Source of the DNA: Actinomycetes bacterium
GTDB lineage: Bacteria; Actinomycetota; Acidimicrobiia; IMCC26256; PALSA-610
DNA: 40,000 nt
Reading direction: 5' to 3'
NCBI GenBank assembly: GCA_025360585.1
Contig: JANYBW010000010.1
Span: 1-40,000, forward strand
Below are positions 27,680-36,782 of the stretch, one piece after another. A program made the translations under genes and the position numbers. The notes beneath the pieces are model-generated. The model was not told the DNA's origin, did not search any database, and saw only the letters and a list, made by a program, of their open reading frames with translations. Each line of letters begins with the position of its first letter. Position 1 is the stretch's first letter.

Positions 27680-29379
27680 TCGCGCGCGGCCTTGCTGGTC
27701 GAGTCAGGTTCCGCCGAAGCCTGGGACGCGGTCTTCGACGCAGCGGTGGACTGGACTTTGGACTGGACTTTCTTGCGCGGCTTGATGGTGGCATTCGCAG
27801 TCGCAAGTAATTCCTGGGCGTGCGCACGCGCTGATTCCGAAGCCCTAGAGCCGCCGAGCATTCGTGAGAGTTCGTGTACCCGAGCACCATCAAGCAGAAG
27901 TTCCGCTCGTGAAACCGTACGGCCATCGTGTTCAGTTTTGCTCACATGAACCTGCGCGTCGGCCGCCGACGCGACCTGGGCCAGGTGCGTCACCACGAGC
28001 ACCTGATGATGTTCACCGAGCTGCTTGAGTGCTCGTCCGATGGCAATGCCGACCTCGCCACCGATGCCCGCATCGACTTCGTCGAATATCAACGTCGGTG
28101 GCGCTTGCGAGAGCACCACCCGAATAGCCAACATCGTGCGCGAGAGTTCTCCACCCGACGCGGCACGAGCGAGTGGACGCGCCGGTTCGCCCGGGTTCGG
28201 CGCGAGCTCAAAGGAGACGGTGTCGAGGCCATCGTCGGTAAGTTCGCCTTGCGTAAGTTCAATCGAAAACGTTGCCCCAACCAACGCGAGCGTTTGCAAC
28301 TGTTCCGTAACCGCCGCCGACAATGGAACTACGGCGCGTCGGCGAATATCCGACAATTCTTTCGCTGCCGCGTGTGCTGCACCGAGCCGTTCGACACGTT
28401 CGTGCGTCAACGAAGCAACGCGATCTGCGTGAGATTCCAGGGCCGCGAGACGATCCTGCGCCTCGACCAGAAACGCAACGACATCCGCGAGCGACTCGCC
28501 GTACTTGCGCCGAAGTTCGCGCAACAGCTGGCGACGAGCGCTGAGCACCTCGAGCTGCTCAGGATTCGCGATCATGTTTTCGCGCGCAATCCGAACATCA
28601 TGGCCGATTTCTGCGAGATCAGCCTGCGCGCCCCGCAACCGCTGCACCAATTCGTCGAGCGGCCCCCGACCATCGAGGCCTGCGACCGCGGCGCCGACCG
28701 CGTCGATTCCGGTATCGAGCAAACGGTAGGCATCATCGAGTGCTTCCTGATGCGCTTCAGCATCGGCGAGCCGATCAATCGATTCCGTGATTGTTGCTTC
28801 TTCACCAACTTCAACAATTTCGGCCGCCACGATCTCACTAGTTTGAAATTGCAGCAGATCGATTTCGCGTGCCCGACTCCGTTCGTCGCCACCGAGCGAC
28901 GCGAGCTCGGCATCGATCGCACTTACCGCCCGCCGAGCGGCACGTACCGCATCCAAAGCATCAGTGGCCGCGGAACCGGCGTAGGAATCGAGCAGCGATC
29001 GTTGTTCCGCCGAAAACAGCAGCGATTGTTGGTCGTGTTGGCCATGAAGATCGACGAGGGAACGCCCGAGTTCGCCAAGCTCTGCCGCCGTCGCCATCCG
29101 ACCATCGATGTAGGCGCGGCTCCGGCCGTTCTGTGGGAGTACCCGTGCGAGCACAATTTCGCGATCCCCCACGACAAAGCGCGCTTCGGCGCGGGCTTCT
29201 TGTGCGCCGCTTCGCACGAGCGTCGCGTCGGCGCGGCCGCCGAGTAGGAGTTCGAGGGCTTCAACAATGAGCGTCTTGCCCGCGCCGGTTTCACCGGTGA
29301 TCGCAGTCAGCCCGCGGCCAACGATCAGATCTAGTTGCGAGATAATGCCCAAGTTTTCAACGCGAAGTTCGACCAACAT
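27676..29379 (-). CDS. recN: DNA repair protein RecN
   Basis: A 567-residue SMC-like ATPase used in double-strand break repair. It has the Walker A GETGAGKT at 29-36, two coiled-coil arms in the middle, the ABC signature ASGGELSRTMLAIR and Walker B LIFDEVDAGIGG. The family motif VTHLAQVASAADAQV follows. The last ~35 residues are Lys/Ser/Ala-rich (KPRKKVQSKVQS), an added basic tail not needed for the fold. It starts 6 bases after the nadK stop and overlaps the steA start by four bases. The nadK-recN pairing is widespread in Gram-positive bacteria. Confidence 0.97.
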   Translation of the reverse strand: MLVELRVENLGIISQLDLIVGRGLTAITGETGAGKTLIVEALELLLGGRADATLVRSGAQEARAEARFVVGDREIVLARVLPQNGRSRAYIDGRMATAAELGELGRSLVDLHGQHDQQSLLFSAEQRSLLDSYAGSAATDALDAVRAARRAVSAIDAELASLGGDERSRAREIDLLQFQTSEIVAAEIVEVGEEATITESIDRLADAEAHQEALDDAYRLLDTGIDAVGAAVAGLDGRGPLDELVQRLRGAQADLAEIGHDVRIARENMIANPEQLEVLSARRQLLRELRRKYGESLADVVAFLVEAQDRLAALESHADRVASLTHERVERLGAAHAAAKELSDIRRRAVVPLSAAVTEQLQTLALVGATFSIELTQGELTDDGLDTVSFELAPNPGEPARPLARAASGGELSRTMLAIRVVLSQAPPTLIFDEVDAGIGGEVGIAIGRALKQLGEHHQVLVVTHLAQVASAADAQVHVSKTEHDGRTVSRAELLLDGARVHELSRMLGGSRASESARAHAQELLATANATIKPRKKVQSKVQSTAASKTASQASAEPDSTSKAARE

Positions 29380-29385
29380 GCGCGG

Positions 29386-30243
29386 TTACCGGTCCGGGAG
29401 TCTGAATTTTGCTTTGAGGATCTGATGAAACGCGCGGTTAGGCGCGGCAACAATGTTGATGCGATTCGCCGCGATTGTGCAGCGAACGCGATCGCCCGGC
29501 ACCAACTCGCCAATGGCCCGGCCGTCGATGTTCAGCGCAACTGCTCGATCGGCAATCACCGTGAATTCGAGGGTCTCGTCGCCGCCTAACACCAGCGAAC
29601 GATCAAACAACATGTGCGGAGAAACCGGTGTCAGCAACATGACGTTGGCCGTCGGTGAAACGATCGGGCCCCGCAGCGAAAACGAGTAGGCCGTGGAACC
29701 CGTAGGGGTGGCCAGCACAACTCCGTCCGCGGCATACGTCGTGAACGCTTCATTGTTAATCGCGACTGAGAGTTGCACCATCCGGCCGGCGCTGGGCTTC
29801 TCGAGCACGATCTCATTGAGTCCGAACCAACGGCCGGCGGCAGGCCCATCAGAATTCACGTCGCACTCGACCACGACACGCGGCGAAATTTTGCAGGCGC
29901 CATCAAACATGAGCTGCAACGCGACTTCAAGCTCGGAAGCTTCAAACGCGTTGAGGTATCCAAGATTTCCTGCATTGATGCCGAGGATCGGCACCGGAGC
30001 CGGATATACCAACGCCGCGGTTTGCAGCATCGTGCCGTCGCCGCCAAACGACATCACGACGTCGAGGCCTGCAACAAAGTCCTTCGTCGCGACACCAAAC
30101 TCCGACAGGCCGAGCGCGTCGGCATCGACCGTAGGGATCTTGACCGTGATGCCGCGAGCGCCAAGCCATGCTGCCGCATCCCGGACCAATGCGTACGAAA
30201 CCGCCCGATCACGATTAGGGACCAATCCAACTGCCTGCATCAC
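29386..30243 (-). CDS. nadK: NAD kinase
   Basis: A 285-residue enzyme that phosphorylates NAD to NADP. The GGDGTML motif is at residues 67-73 and the NAGNLGYL segment follows. The catalytic-region motifs LNEIVLEK and DGVVLATPTGSTAYSFS are present, and the C-terminal beta-domain is complete. A GTG at 30243 overlaps the tlyA stop (GTGA); the next codon is ATG and could also be used. It sits between tlyA and recN as in mycobacteria. The polyphosphate-use GGDGTXLR variant reads MLQT here, but donor choice cannot be settled by eye. Confidence 0.97.
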   Translation of the reverse strand: MMQAVGLVPNRDRAVSYALVRDAAAWLGARGITVKIPTVDADALGLSEFGVATKDFVAGLDVVMSFGGDGTMLQTAALVYPAPVPILGINAGNLGYLNAFEASELEVALQLMFDGACKISPRVVVECDVNSDGPAAGRWFGLNEIVLEKPSAGRMVQLSVAINNEAFTTYAADGVVLATPTGSTAYSFSLRGPIVSPTANVMLLTPVSPHMLFDRSLVLGGDETLEFTVIADRAVALNIDGRAIGELVPGDRVRCTIAANRINIVAAPNRAFHQILKAKFRLPDR

Positions 30244-31061
30244 GGTCCATTCTGGCCTGTGGAGGGCTCGTTTGTCGTGCCCGCGTCTTTTAGCACGATG
30301 TTGGCGACCACATCGGAGGCCAACACGGCCCCGCCGAGGCGGGCCAATGCCAGGAATTCGCGATTTCCGTCCGCGCCTGAGATTGGAGATGGGGTCAACG
30401 CCATTGTGACGAGCCCTCGCTGTGCGAGCTTCTCTACCACCTCGACGACGATCTCGGTGCGCACATCTGGGTCGCGGATCACGCCGCCCTTGCCGATGCG
30501 CGCCGGGCCCGCCTCAAATTGCGGTTTAATGAGCAAGACGAACGGGCCAGCATCCACGACACACGTCATGAGCGCCGGCGCCACTGTCAGCAACGAAATA
30601 AAACTGAGATCGGCAACACAGCCATCAACCACTCCACCCAGATCGCTTGGCGCAAGCGATCGAACATTCATGCGTTCGTAAACGACAACCCGATCGTGGG
30701 ATCGGATGGGCCAAGCAAGCTGCCCGTGGCCGACATCGACTGCGTGCACGCGCTGAGCGCCGCGTTGCAACAAGCAGTCTGTGAATCCCCCGGTCGACGC
30801 GCCTGCGTCCAGCCAAACTCCGCCCGCCGGATCGATCGCGAACGTATCGAGCGCATGTGCGAGTTTGAGTCCGCCGCGCGAAACGAATTGCAGGGACGGT
30901 CGGCCAACGTGCACCGCGACACTGGATTCAACAAGGCGAGCCGGATTATCGGCAGGTGCACCACCAACGGTGACCCGCATTTCACGAATCGCGACCACCG
31001 CTTCCGAGCGGCTGCGAACCAATCCTCGGCGGACGAGTTCGGTATCAAGTCGGCGTCGCAT
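30240..31061 (-). CDS. tlyA: TlyA-family rRNA 2'-O-methyltransferase
   Basis: About 273 residues. TlyA methylates C1409 of 16S and C1920 of 23S rRNA in mycobacteria, and its loss gives capreomycin resistance there. Residues 3-60 are the S4-like RNA-binding domain (RRLDTELVRRGLVRSRSEA). The FtsJ-type methyltransferase domain has the SAM motif LDAGASTGGFTDCLLQ, the catalytic-region DLSFISL and LIKPQFEAG. The ATG at 31061 is preferred; a TTG just before it is the other choice. Neither has a clear ribosome site. It is the first gene of a tightly packed set running to 21111 and its stop overlaps nadK. Confidence 0.95.
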   Translation of the reverse strand: MRRRLDTELVRRGLVRSRSEAVVAIREMRVTVGGAPADNPARLVESSVAVHVGRPSLQFVSRGGLKLAHALDTFAIDPAGGVWLDAGASTGGFTDCLLQRGAQRVHAVDVGHGQLAWPIRSHDRVVVYERMNVRSLAPSDLGGVVDGCVADLSFISLLTVAPALMTCVVDAGPFVLLIKPQFEAGPARIGKGGVIRDPDVRTEIVVEVVEKLAQRGLVTMALTPSPISGADGNREFLALARLGGAVLASDVVANIVLKDAGTTNEPSTGQNGP

Positions 31062-31114
31062 CAAGGTCGCATCGGTTGGAGTTGGTCCGCTGATGCAACG
31101 CCGACGTTGCGCGT

Positions 31115-31567
31115 CTATTTAGCTTTTTTGGGCGCAGCTTTTTGGGCTGGTGCTTTTGCCGCTACTGCTTTTTTGGCTGGCACTTTCTTCACCGCTGCTT
31201 TTTTGGCTGGTGCCTTTTTCCCCGCAGCCTTTTTCCCCGCAGCCTTTGTCACTGCTGCTTTTTTGGCTGGGGCTTTCTTAGCGGGAGCTTTCGCTGCTAC
31301 CGGCTTCGCTGCGGGTGTGGCGGCACCCTTGTTGATTCCCAACGCGCGCAGTTGACGTTCCACTTCGCGACGTACCAACGTGCTCAGCTCTTCTGTGCGT
31401 TTCCGACCGATTTCCAAAACATCTTCAACGGCAGCGCCGGCTTGTTCGCGGCCGAGTTGTCCGGCATCGACCAGACCAGCAACGAATGCACGCGCTTGTT
31501 TACGGCGCGGCTCTGCGATTGATGAACCGAATTCCAGAATTGCTTTCCAGTTTGGTGCACTTGGCAT
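31115..31567 (-). CDS. Phasin-like protein with Lys/Ala-rich H1-like tail
   Basis: A 150-residue protein in two parts. Residues 1-78 form an amphipathic helical region (RKQARAFVAGLVDAGQLG, VEDVLEIGRKRTEELSTLVRREVERQL) like the phasin/granule-associated fold. Residues 85-150 are almost only Lys, Ala and Pro in AAKKAP-type repeats, as in bacterial histone H1-like proteins. The tail should bind DNA or another polyanion. A clear ribosome site (AAGGA) precedes the ATG. It sits between the HAD phosphatase and tlyA, where mycobacteria have a very small gene (Rv1693). A role in nucleoid or granule binding is inference; no PHA synthase is in the window. Confidence 0.85.
   Translation of the reverse strand: MPSAPNWKAILEFGSSIAEPRRKQARAFVAGLVDAGQLGREQAGAAVEDVLEIGRKRTEELSTLVRREVERQLRALGINKGAATPAAKPVAAKAPAKKAPAKKAAVTKAAGKKAAGKKAPAKKAAVKKVPAKKAVAAKAPAQKAAPKKAK
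31140..31310. repeat. Short direct repeats encoding the Lys/Ala tail
   Basis: Units such as GCTTTTTTGGCTGG recur at least three times and CCCCGCAGCCTTTTT-like units twice, all within the tail of the phasin-like gene. They reflect the AKKA repeats of the protein rather than an independent element. Confidence 0.7.
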
Positions 31568-31628
31568 TTCATATTTCCTTAGCTGGGAGCGTCGCGCTCA
31601 AAGACAAGCCGCGATCGTTATATCAATG

Positions 31629-32426
31629 CTACGAGCCCGCCACTGCGGGGTCGGACTTCAACAACAACGGCACCAATGTCTGCAAGTCGTTAGCAATCCA
31701 TTGCGCGCCACTATCAGCAACGAGCTCGCCGCGGTCGGTGCCTGCGATCCCGCTGAGCACCAATCCAAACGGCCAGCCCAACCTCGCAGCAAACGCACCG
31801 TCGGTGGAAACGCGATCGCCGACCATGATGCCGGCTGGACCAACTTTCATGCGTACCAATCGCGCCATCGCCTCGTGGGGCTTGCCCGCAACAAACGGAG
31901 TGCATCCGCTCGCGGTTGCAACCGCGGCAACCAGGCTGCCATTGCCCGGCAGCAGCGAACCCGCGGCGCCTGGGTAGGTGGGGTCGTCGTTCGTCGCAAT
32001 GAACAACGCGCCCGAACGCGCGCAGTCCGCAGCGATTCGTAAGCGTTCGAAATCAAACGATTGATGCCACCCGACCACCACGGCATCGGCCGGGCCATCG
32101 TTGTGAACCGCGAACCCGCGCTCGGTCAGTGCCTCCACCACACCGGGCCCCGCGCACGCGAGTACCGTCGAACCAGCATCAAGGTGCTCGCTCGCGAGAT
32201 GCGCTGCTGCGAGCGCGCTTGTAATGATCATTTCGGCGGTCGTCGTGATTCCGAAGCCAGCGAGTTTCTCCACGTACTGCGACGGAGTTGTACTGGAATT
32301 ATTCGTGATGAACACAACGATTGCACCGTCGTTTTGGAGCTGCGCGATCGCCTCGACACTGCCAGGAATCACTTCGCTTCCGCGCCAGATCACCCCATCG
32401 AGGTCGCAGCCGATTACCAAGCTCAT
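31629..32426 (-). CDS. HAD-superfamily phosphatase, NagD type (class IIA)
   Basis: About 265 residues from the ATG at 32426. The frame continues upstream to 33284 but that part is antisense to the DUF1015 gene. HAD motif I is GCDLDGVIW (Asp8, Asp10), motif II FITNNSST, the lysine motif VAGKPHEA and motif III GDRVSTDGAFA. The C2A cap of the NagD type lies between. The positional homologue Rv1692 in M. tuberculosis is a glycerol-3-phosphate phosphatase, so a similar substrate is plausible but not shown. TATCGT lies six bases upstream of the start with no ribosome site. Confidence 0.93.
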   Translation of the reverse strand: MSLVIGCDLDGVIWRGSEVIPGSVEAIAQLQNDGAIVVFITNNSSTTPSQYVEKLAGFGITTTAEMIITSALAAAHLASEHLDAGSTVLACAGPGVVEALTERGFAVHNDGPADAVVVGWHQSFDFERLRIAADCARSGALFIATNDDPTYPGAAGSLLPGNGSLVAAVATASGCTPFVAGKPHEAMARLVRMKVGPAGIMVGDRVSTDGAFAARLGWPFGLVLSGIAGTDRGELVADSGAQWIANDLQTLVPLLLKSDPAVAGS

Positions 32427-32432
32427 ACCGTA

Positions 32433-32438
32433 ACGATA
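32433..32438 (-). promoter_or_regulatory. Putative -10 element (TATCGT) of the HAD phosphatase gene
   Basis: TATCGT on the minus strand is followed by exactly six bases and the ATG at 32426. The 57-base spacer to the divergent DUF1015 gene also holds a near match for that gene on the plus strand (TAGACC, six bases before its ATG). Confidence 0.5.
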
Positions 32439-32483
32439 CGAGTCCGTCCCTGAGCATCCCGACTCCTGTGGTAGACCCAAGAA

Positions 32484-33680
32484 ATGCCTAATTTCGTTCC
32501 GTTTTCCGGCACTCGATATGCACAAGGCGGCGATATCGCGAAGGTCGCCGCGCCCCCCTACGACGTGGTGGACGATCATGAACGCGTCGGGTTCGAAGCA
32601 CTCGACGCACACAACGCGATCCGCCTCATCTTGCCGCAGGACGAACACGCCGAAGGCGACCGATACCAGCGCGCCGCGGCGACGTTGAGCGCATGGAAGG
32701 CTGATGGCACGCTCGTTGTCGATGCCAGCCCGCGCTTCTACGGCTACCGGATGGAGTTCACTGGCCCACACGGCGAAGCGCGCCACACCATTGGTGTGCT
32801 CGGAGCACTCGCACTTCCCGACGTTGCCGGCGAAGGCGACATTCTCCCCCACGAGCGCACGATGCCCAAGGCGAAATCCGACCGGCTCGATCTGCTGCGC
32901 GCCACTCGCGCGAACGTCGATCCGATCTGGGGTCTGTCGCTGACTGAAGGCTTGACTGCGCTCATCGATCAAAGCAACGAAATCGCGCACTGTATCGACG
33001 AGCTGGGGATCCAACATCGCTTGTACGCGATCGATGACCCCACGCAACAACACGCCATCACAGCGGCCGTTGCTGCGTCGCCCATGGTGCTCGCCGATGG
33101 ACATCATCGTTTCGAGACGGGGATCAAATACCGCATGGAACGGCGAGCCGATGGCATTCTCGATGTCGGCGACGATGCAATTATGGCGCTCGTCGTCGAA
33201 CTCGCCGACGAACAGTTGTGCATCCAGCCGATTCATCGTCTGGTCACGCTGCCCGATGGTTTCGATATTCATGCATCGCTGCAAGACGCGTTCGAACTCA
33301 TTGGCGTCCCCTCACTCGCGGCAGCCGGAAACGACGCGATGGTGCTTGTCGACGGCGAAGGCCTGTGGTTGATGCACCCGCGCCACGATGTCACCAACGC
33401 TGCACTCGCCGATGAATCGCCCGAAGTACGCGGTACGGATGCTGCAATGGTCGAACACGTTGTGGTTCAACGTTGGCCCGATGCCCAGTGGGTTTTTCGC
33501 CACGACGACAACGAAATCGTCAACCTGGTGCGCAACAGCACCTACTCCGCGGGCCTCGTGCTGCGAGCACCGACGGTCGCAGTCACTCGAGCAGCATCGT
33601 TCGCCCGCGTGAGGATGCCGCAAAAGACCACGTTCTTTTACCCAAAGCCCAGAACCGGAATGGTCTTTCGCGAGCTCTAG
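32484..33680 (+). CDS. DUF1015 family protein
   Basis: A 398-residue DUF1015 protein. The N-terminal AAPPYDVVDDHER and the ADGHHRFETGIKYR motif near residue 210 are the family hallmarks. TFFYPKPRTGMVFREL at the end is also typical. There is no signal peptide or membrane helix. The function of this widespread family is not established, though some members are called uncharacterised kinase/enzyme partners in serine metabolism. It lies on the plus strand between two minus-strand units and may have been inserted into the older TPR-HAD order, together with korAB and the SSB gene. The start has no ribosome site; TAGACC lies six bases upstream. Confidence 0.88.
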   Translation: MPNFVPFSGTRYAQGGDIAKVAAPPYDVVDDHERVGFEALDAHNAIRLILPQDEHAEGDRYQRAAATLSAWKADGTLVVDASPRFYGYRMEFTGPHGEARHTIGVLGALALPDVAGEGDILPHERTMPKAKSDRLDLLRATRANVDPIWGLSLTEGLTALIDQSNEIAHCIDELGIQHRLYAIDDPTQQHAITAAVAASPMVLADGHHRFETGIKYRMERRADGILDVGDDAIMALVVELADEQLCIQPIHRLVTLPDGFDIHASLQDAFELIGVPSLAAAGNDAMVLVDGEGLWLMHPRHDVTNAALADESPEVRGTDAAMVEHVVVQRWPDAQWVFRHDDNEIVNLVRNSTYSAGLVLRAPTVAVTRAASFARVRMPQKTTFFYPKPRTGMVFREL

Positions 33681-33714
33681 TGGCGGACCACCGGTGCCGG
33701 ACCGCGCCACGAGT

Positions 33715-33741
33715 GGTCGAGTTGCCGTGAGCTACTCGACC
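33715..33741. terminator. Hairpin between convergent DUF1015 and korB
   Basis: A perfect 8-bp inverted repeat, GGTCGAGT and ACTCGACC, with an 11-base loop. It covers the korB stop. Neither side has a T-run, so if it ends transcription it does so weakly or with a factor. The rest of the 51-base convergent gap holds nothing else. Confidence 0.4.
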
Positions 33742-34751
33742 GTCCAGGTCGCGCCGCTGGCGATGATCTTGGCAAGATCGCCGGGGCCGTTGCGTTCCAA
33801 CGTTGCTGCGAGTTGTGCTTGTACTTCGACTTCGTAGATCGGCCGTTGCACATCGCGAAACACACCAACTGGCGTGGGCATGGTCGGGCTGTTCGCCAAC
33901 CTTGAGAGCGCGAACGCGAGCGTCGGATCGGCGCGGTGTTCATCGTGAACGAGCAGACCTTCTACGCCGACGGCGCTGACTTCAACGACGCGCGGTTCGC
34001 CGAACTCGTTGACCGCAACGCCAAGCTGGCCCTCACTGCCGAAGCGAATCGGTTCACCGTGGGTGAGTTGAATCAGCATGTCGCCGCGCACATCGCGTTT
34101 CAGAATTCCGTCGAACGCGCCATCGTTAAACACGTTGCAGTTTTGGAACACTTCAACAAAGGCTGCACCTTTGTGCTCGTGCATGCGTTTGAACGTGGCC
34201 TGCATGTGTTTGCGGTCCATGTCGTGGGTGCGGGCAACGAAGGTCGCTTCGGCACCTAGCGCTACCGAAAGCGGATTGAACGGGTAGTCGATCGAACCAA
34301 ACGGCGTGCTCTTCGTGACTTTGCCGATCTCCGACGTGGGCGAGTATTGCCCTTTGGTGAGCCCGTAGATCTGATTGTTGAACATCATGATCTTCAGGTT
34401 CACGTTGCGGCGCAACGCATGGATGAGGTGATTGCCGCCAATCGAAAGCATGTCGCCGTCGCCGCCGATAACCCACACGTTGAGATCCGGGCGAGCGAGG
34501 GCCACGCCAGTTGCGATCGCAGGGGCGCGCCCATGAATGCCGTGTACCCCATAGGTGCGCATGTAATACGGAAACCGCGCCGCACAGCCAATACCTGAAA
34601 TAAACACCATGTTTTCAGGCTTCACGTCGAGCTCAGGCAGCAACATCTGCACCGCAGTAAGGATGCTGTAGTCGCCACAACCGGGGCACCAACGGGCTTC
34701 TTCGCCCGATTCAAAATCTTTTTTTGTGAGTGTGACTACTTCTTCGGTCAT
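33732..34751 (-). CDS. korB: 2-oxoacid:ferredoxin oxidoreductase beta subunit
   Basis: A 339-residue beta subunit of the 2-oxoglutarate:ferredoxin oxidoreductase type. It binds thiamine diphosphate through the GDGDMLSIGGNH ... NNQIYGLTKG motif. Cys residues of the WCPGCGDYSI and IGCAARFPYY segments are of the kind that bind the 4Fe-4S cluster. TSEIGKVTKSTPFGS is a further family motif. ATG at 34751 overlaps the korA stop (ATGA). Many actinobacteria use KorAB in the TCA cycle to pass electrons to ferredoxin. Neither korC/korD nor a ferredoxin gene is in the window. Confidence 0.94.
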   Translation of the reverse strand: MTEEVVTLTKKDFESGEEARWCPGCGDYSILTAVQMLLPELDVKPENMVFISGIGCAARFPYYMRTYGVHGIHGRAPAIATGVALARPDLNVWVIGGDGDMLSIGGNHLIHALRRNVNLKIMMFNNQIYGLTKGQYSPTSEIGKVTKSTPFGSIDYPFNPLSVALGAEATFVARTHDMDRKHMQATFKRMHEHKGAAFVEVFQNCNVFNDGAFDGILKRDVRGDMLIQLTHGEPIRFGSEGQLGVAVNEFGEPRVVEVSAVGVEGLLVHDEHRADPTLAFALSRLANSPTMPTPVGVFRDVQRPIYEVEVQAQLAATLERNGPGDLAKIIASGATWTVE

Positions 34752-36640
34752 CCGAGCATCTCCAAAATTTTGGTTTCAATTTCGACCGCACGAAACGGCA
34801 CGCCCTGCACTTTGGTATACGACTGCGCATCCACGAGATATTCGGCGCGCACGAGCCGCGAGAGCTGCCCAAGGTTCATCTCAGGTACGAGAATCTTGTC
34901 GTAGCGTCGCAACACATCGCCCAGATCCTTCGGGAACGGGTTGAGATGCGTGAGGTGTGCATGGGCGACCTTCAGGTTGCGGGCGCGGATTCGGCGGAGT
35001 CCCGCGGTGATCGAACCCCACGTGCTCCCCCATCCGAGCACGAGAACTTCGGCATCGCCCGTTTCGTCGTCGAGCATCGTGAGTGGAATGTCGTTCGCGA
35101 TGTTCGCGATTTTGCGAGCCCGGAGCTCAACCATTGCTTCGTGATTCTCAGGCGAGTAGCTGATGCTGCCGCTGCCGTCCGCGCCGTCGAGGCCGATACC
35201 AGACTTCTCAATGCCACCGATGCGATGCATCAACTTTGGCGTACCAGGAATCGCCCATGGTCGCGCGAGCGTTTCGGGATCGCGCAGATACGGCCAGAAC
35301 TCATCGCCGTGATTTGGTTCAGTCGCGAACTCGACCGAAATATCCGGCAAGGCATCAAGATCCGGGATGAGCCACGGTTCGGCCCCGTTGGCGAGGTAGC
35401 CATCCGTGAGCAACATGACCGGCGTGCGATATTTAATCGCGAGTCGGCACGCTTCAAACGCGGCGTCGAAACATTGGCTTGGTGTATAGGCCGCAACGAT
35501 CGGCAGTGGCGACTCACCATGACGCCCGTACATTGCCAACATCAAATCAGCCTGTTCGGTTTTGGTAGGAAGGCCAGTTGACGGCCCACCGCGCTGCACA
35601 TCGACGATCACAAACGGCAGCTCGAGGCTGATCGCCAATGCAATCGCTTCAGATTTTAAATCGAGGCCCGGCCCTGATGTGCCGGTAATCGCCAATGAGC
35701 CAGCAAATGCTGCCCCGATCGCAATCGCGGCCGCCGCGATTTCATCTTCGGCTTGCAACGTCTTGATTCCGAAGTTCTTGAGCTTCGAGAGGTCGTGCAA
35801 AATATCCGAGGCGGGGGTGATCGGATATGACGCGTACACCAGCGGCAACTTGGCGCTTTGGGCCGCGGCAACGAGCCCGTACACCGTCGCAGAGTTACCG
35901 ACGACGTTGCGGTAGTTGCCGGGCCGCAATGCTGCTGGCCGCACCTCGTAGGGGTGATCAAATAGCTCGGCCGTCTCACCAAAGTTGCGGCCGGCTTTAA
36001 ACGCCGCGGTGTTCGCCGCGAGGATCAGCGGCTTGGCGGCAAACTGTTTTTCGATCCAATCCAACACCGGCTTCACGGGGCGGGTGTACATCCAACACAA
36101 CAGGCCGAGCGCGAAGAAGTTCTTCGAGCGTTCAGCGTCGCGCGGCTTCACCCCGAGATCTTTTGTAGCTCCAACGGTGATCGAAGTCATCGGCACGGTG
36201 TAGACGTTGAATGCCGCGAGCGAATTGCCTTCGAGCGGGTTCGTGGTGAGCCCGGCTTTATCGAGATCGCGTTGTTCAAAGCTGTCGGAGTTGATGATCA
36301 ACGTTGTGCCGGGCACCATGTCGTTGAGGTTCGCGATCAACGCCGCGGGATTCATTGCGATCAACACATTCGGGGCATCGCCCGGCGTGACAATGTCGTG
36401 ATCCGAAATATGGACCTGAAACGACGAAACCCCAGCAATAGTACCTGCTGGGGCTCGAATTTCGGCCGGATAGTTCGGCAAGGTCGCGAGGTCGTTTCCA
36501 AACGCCGCAGAAAGTTCGGTGAACCGGTCACCAACCAGCTGCATCCCGTCGCCGGAATCCCCTGCGAATCGGATCACCACTCGATCGAGGGTTTCGGTCC
36601 GAGCGTCGCGGTTCGGGTCTACCGGAGTATCGATGGTCAC
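34748..36640 (-). CDS. korA: 2-oxoacid:ferredoxin oxidoreductase alpha subunit (gamma-alpha fusion)
   Basis: About 630 residues from a GTG at 36640, which has AAAGGAAG upstream. A TTG at 36667 would add nine residues, but the ribosome site lies inside that stretch. The N-terminal ~190 residues are the gamma domain (RFAGDSGDGMQLVGDRFTE). The alpha domain starts near 240 with the YPITPASDILHDL motif and contains QAEDEIAAAAIAIGAAFAG and the TSGPGLDLKSEA segment. The C-terminal domain (VLVLGWGSTWG, HLNPFP) is complete. The two-gene form, with gamma fused to alpha, matches the KorAB type of actinobacteria. 2-Oxoglutarate is the likely substrate; pyruvate cannot be excluded by eye. Confidence 0.94.
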   Translation of the reverse strand: MTIDTPVDPNRDARTETLDRVVIRFAGDSGDGMQLVGDRFTELSAAFGNDLATLPNYPAEIRAPAGTIAGVSSFQVHISDHDIVTPGDAPNVLIAMNPAALIANLNDMVPGTTLIINSDSFEQRDLDKAGLTTNPLEGNSLAAFNVYTVPMTSITVGATKDLGVKPRDAERSKNFFALGLLCWMYTRPVKPVLDWIEKQFAAKPLILAANTAAFKAGRNFGETAELFDHPYEVRPAALRPGNYRNVVGNSATVYGLVAAAQSAKLPLVYASYPITPASDILHDLSKLKNFGIKTLQAEDEIAAAAIAIGAAFAGSLAITGTSGPGLDLKSEAIALAISLELPFVIVDVQRGGPSTGLPTKTEQADLMLAMYGRHGESPLPIVAAYTPSQCFDAAFEACRLAIKYRTPVMLLTDGYLANGAEPWLIPDLDALPDISVEFATEPNHGDEFWPYLRDPETLARPWAIPGTPKLMHRIGGIEKSGIGLDGADGSGSISYSPENHEAMVELRARKIANIANDIPLTMLDDETGDAEVLVLGWGSTWGSITAGLRRIRARNLKVAHAHLTHLNPFPKDLGDVLRRYDKILVPEMNLGQLSRLVRAEYLVDAQSYTKVQGVPFRAVEIETKILEMLG

Positions 36641-36782
36641 CGTTGACCACTTCCTTTCGCCATCCAACCGTCACCGTGTGCAGGACGCCCCTGGTTAACA
36701 TCGATGCGGGTTTCGGAGCGTACCCCTTCGCCGAGCTCGGATGGTGTTTTGTTCACGACCCAGCCGTCGTGGGAGTGAACCA

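Noticed and set aside
27928-29247. 439-codon open frame on the plus strand
   Set aside because: It lies wholly antisense to recN, whose motifs are complete. The translation is Arg/Cys/Phe-rich and not protein-like. Codon bias in the sense gene explains the open frame.
32427-33284. Upstream extension of the HAD phosphatase frame
   Set aside because: It is antisense to DUF1015, whose family motifs are clear. The HAD domain begins at the ATG at 32426 with motif I.
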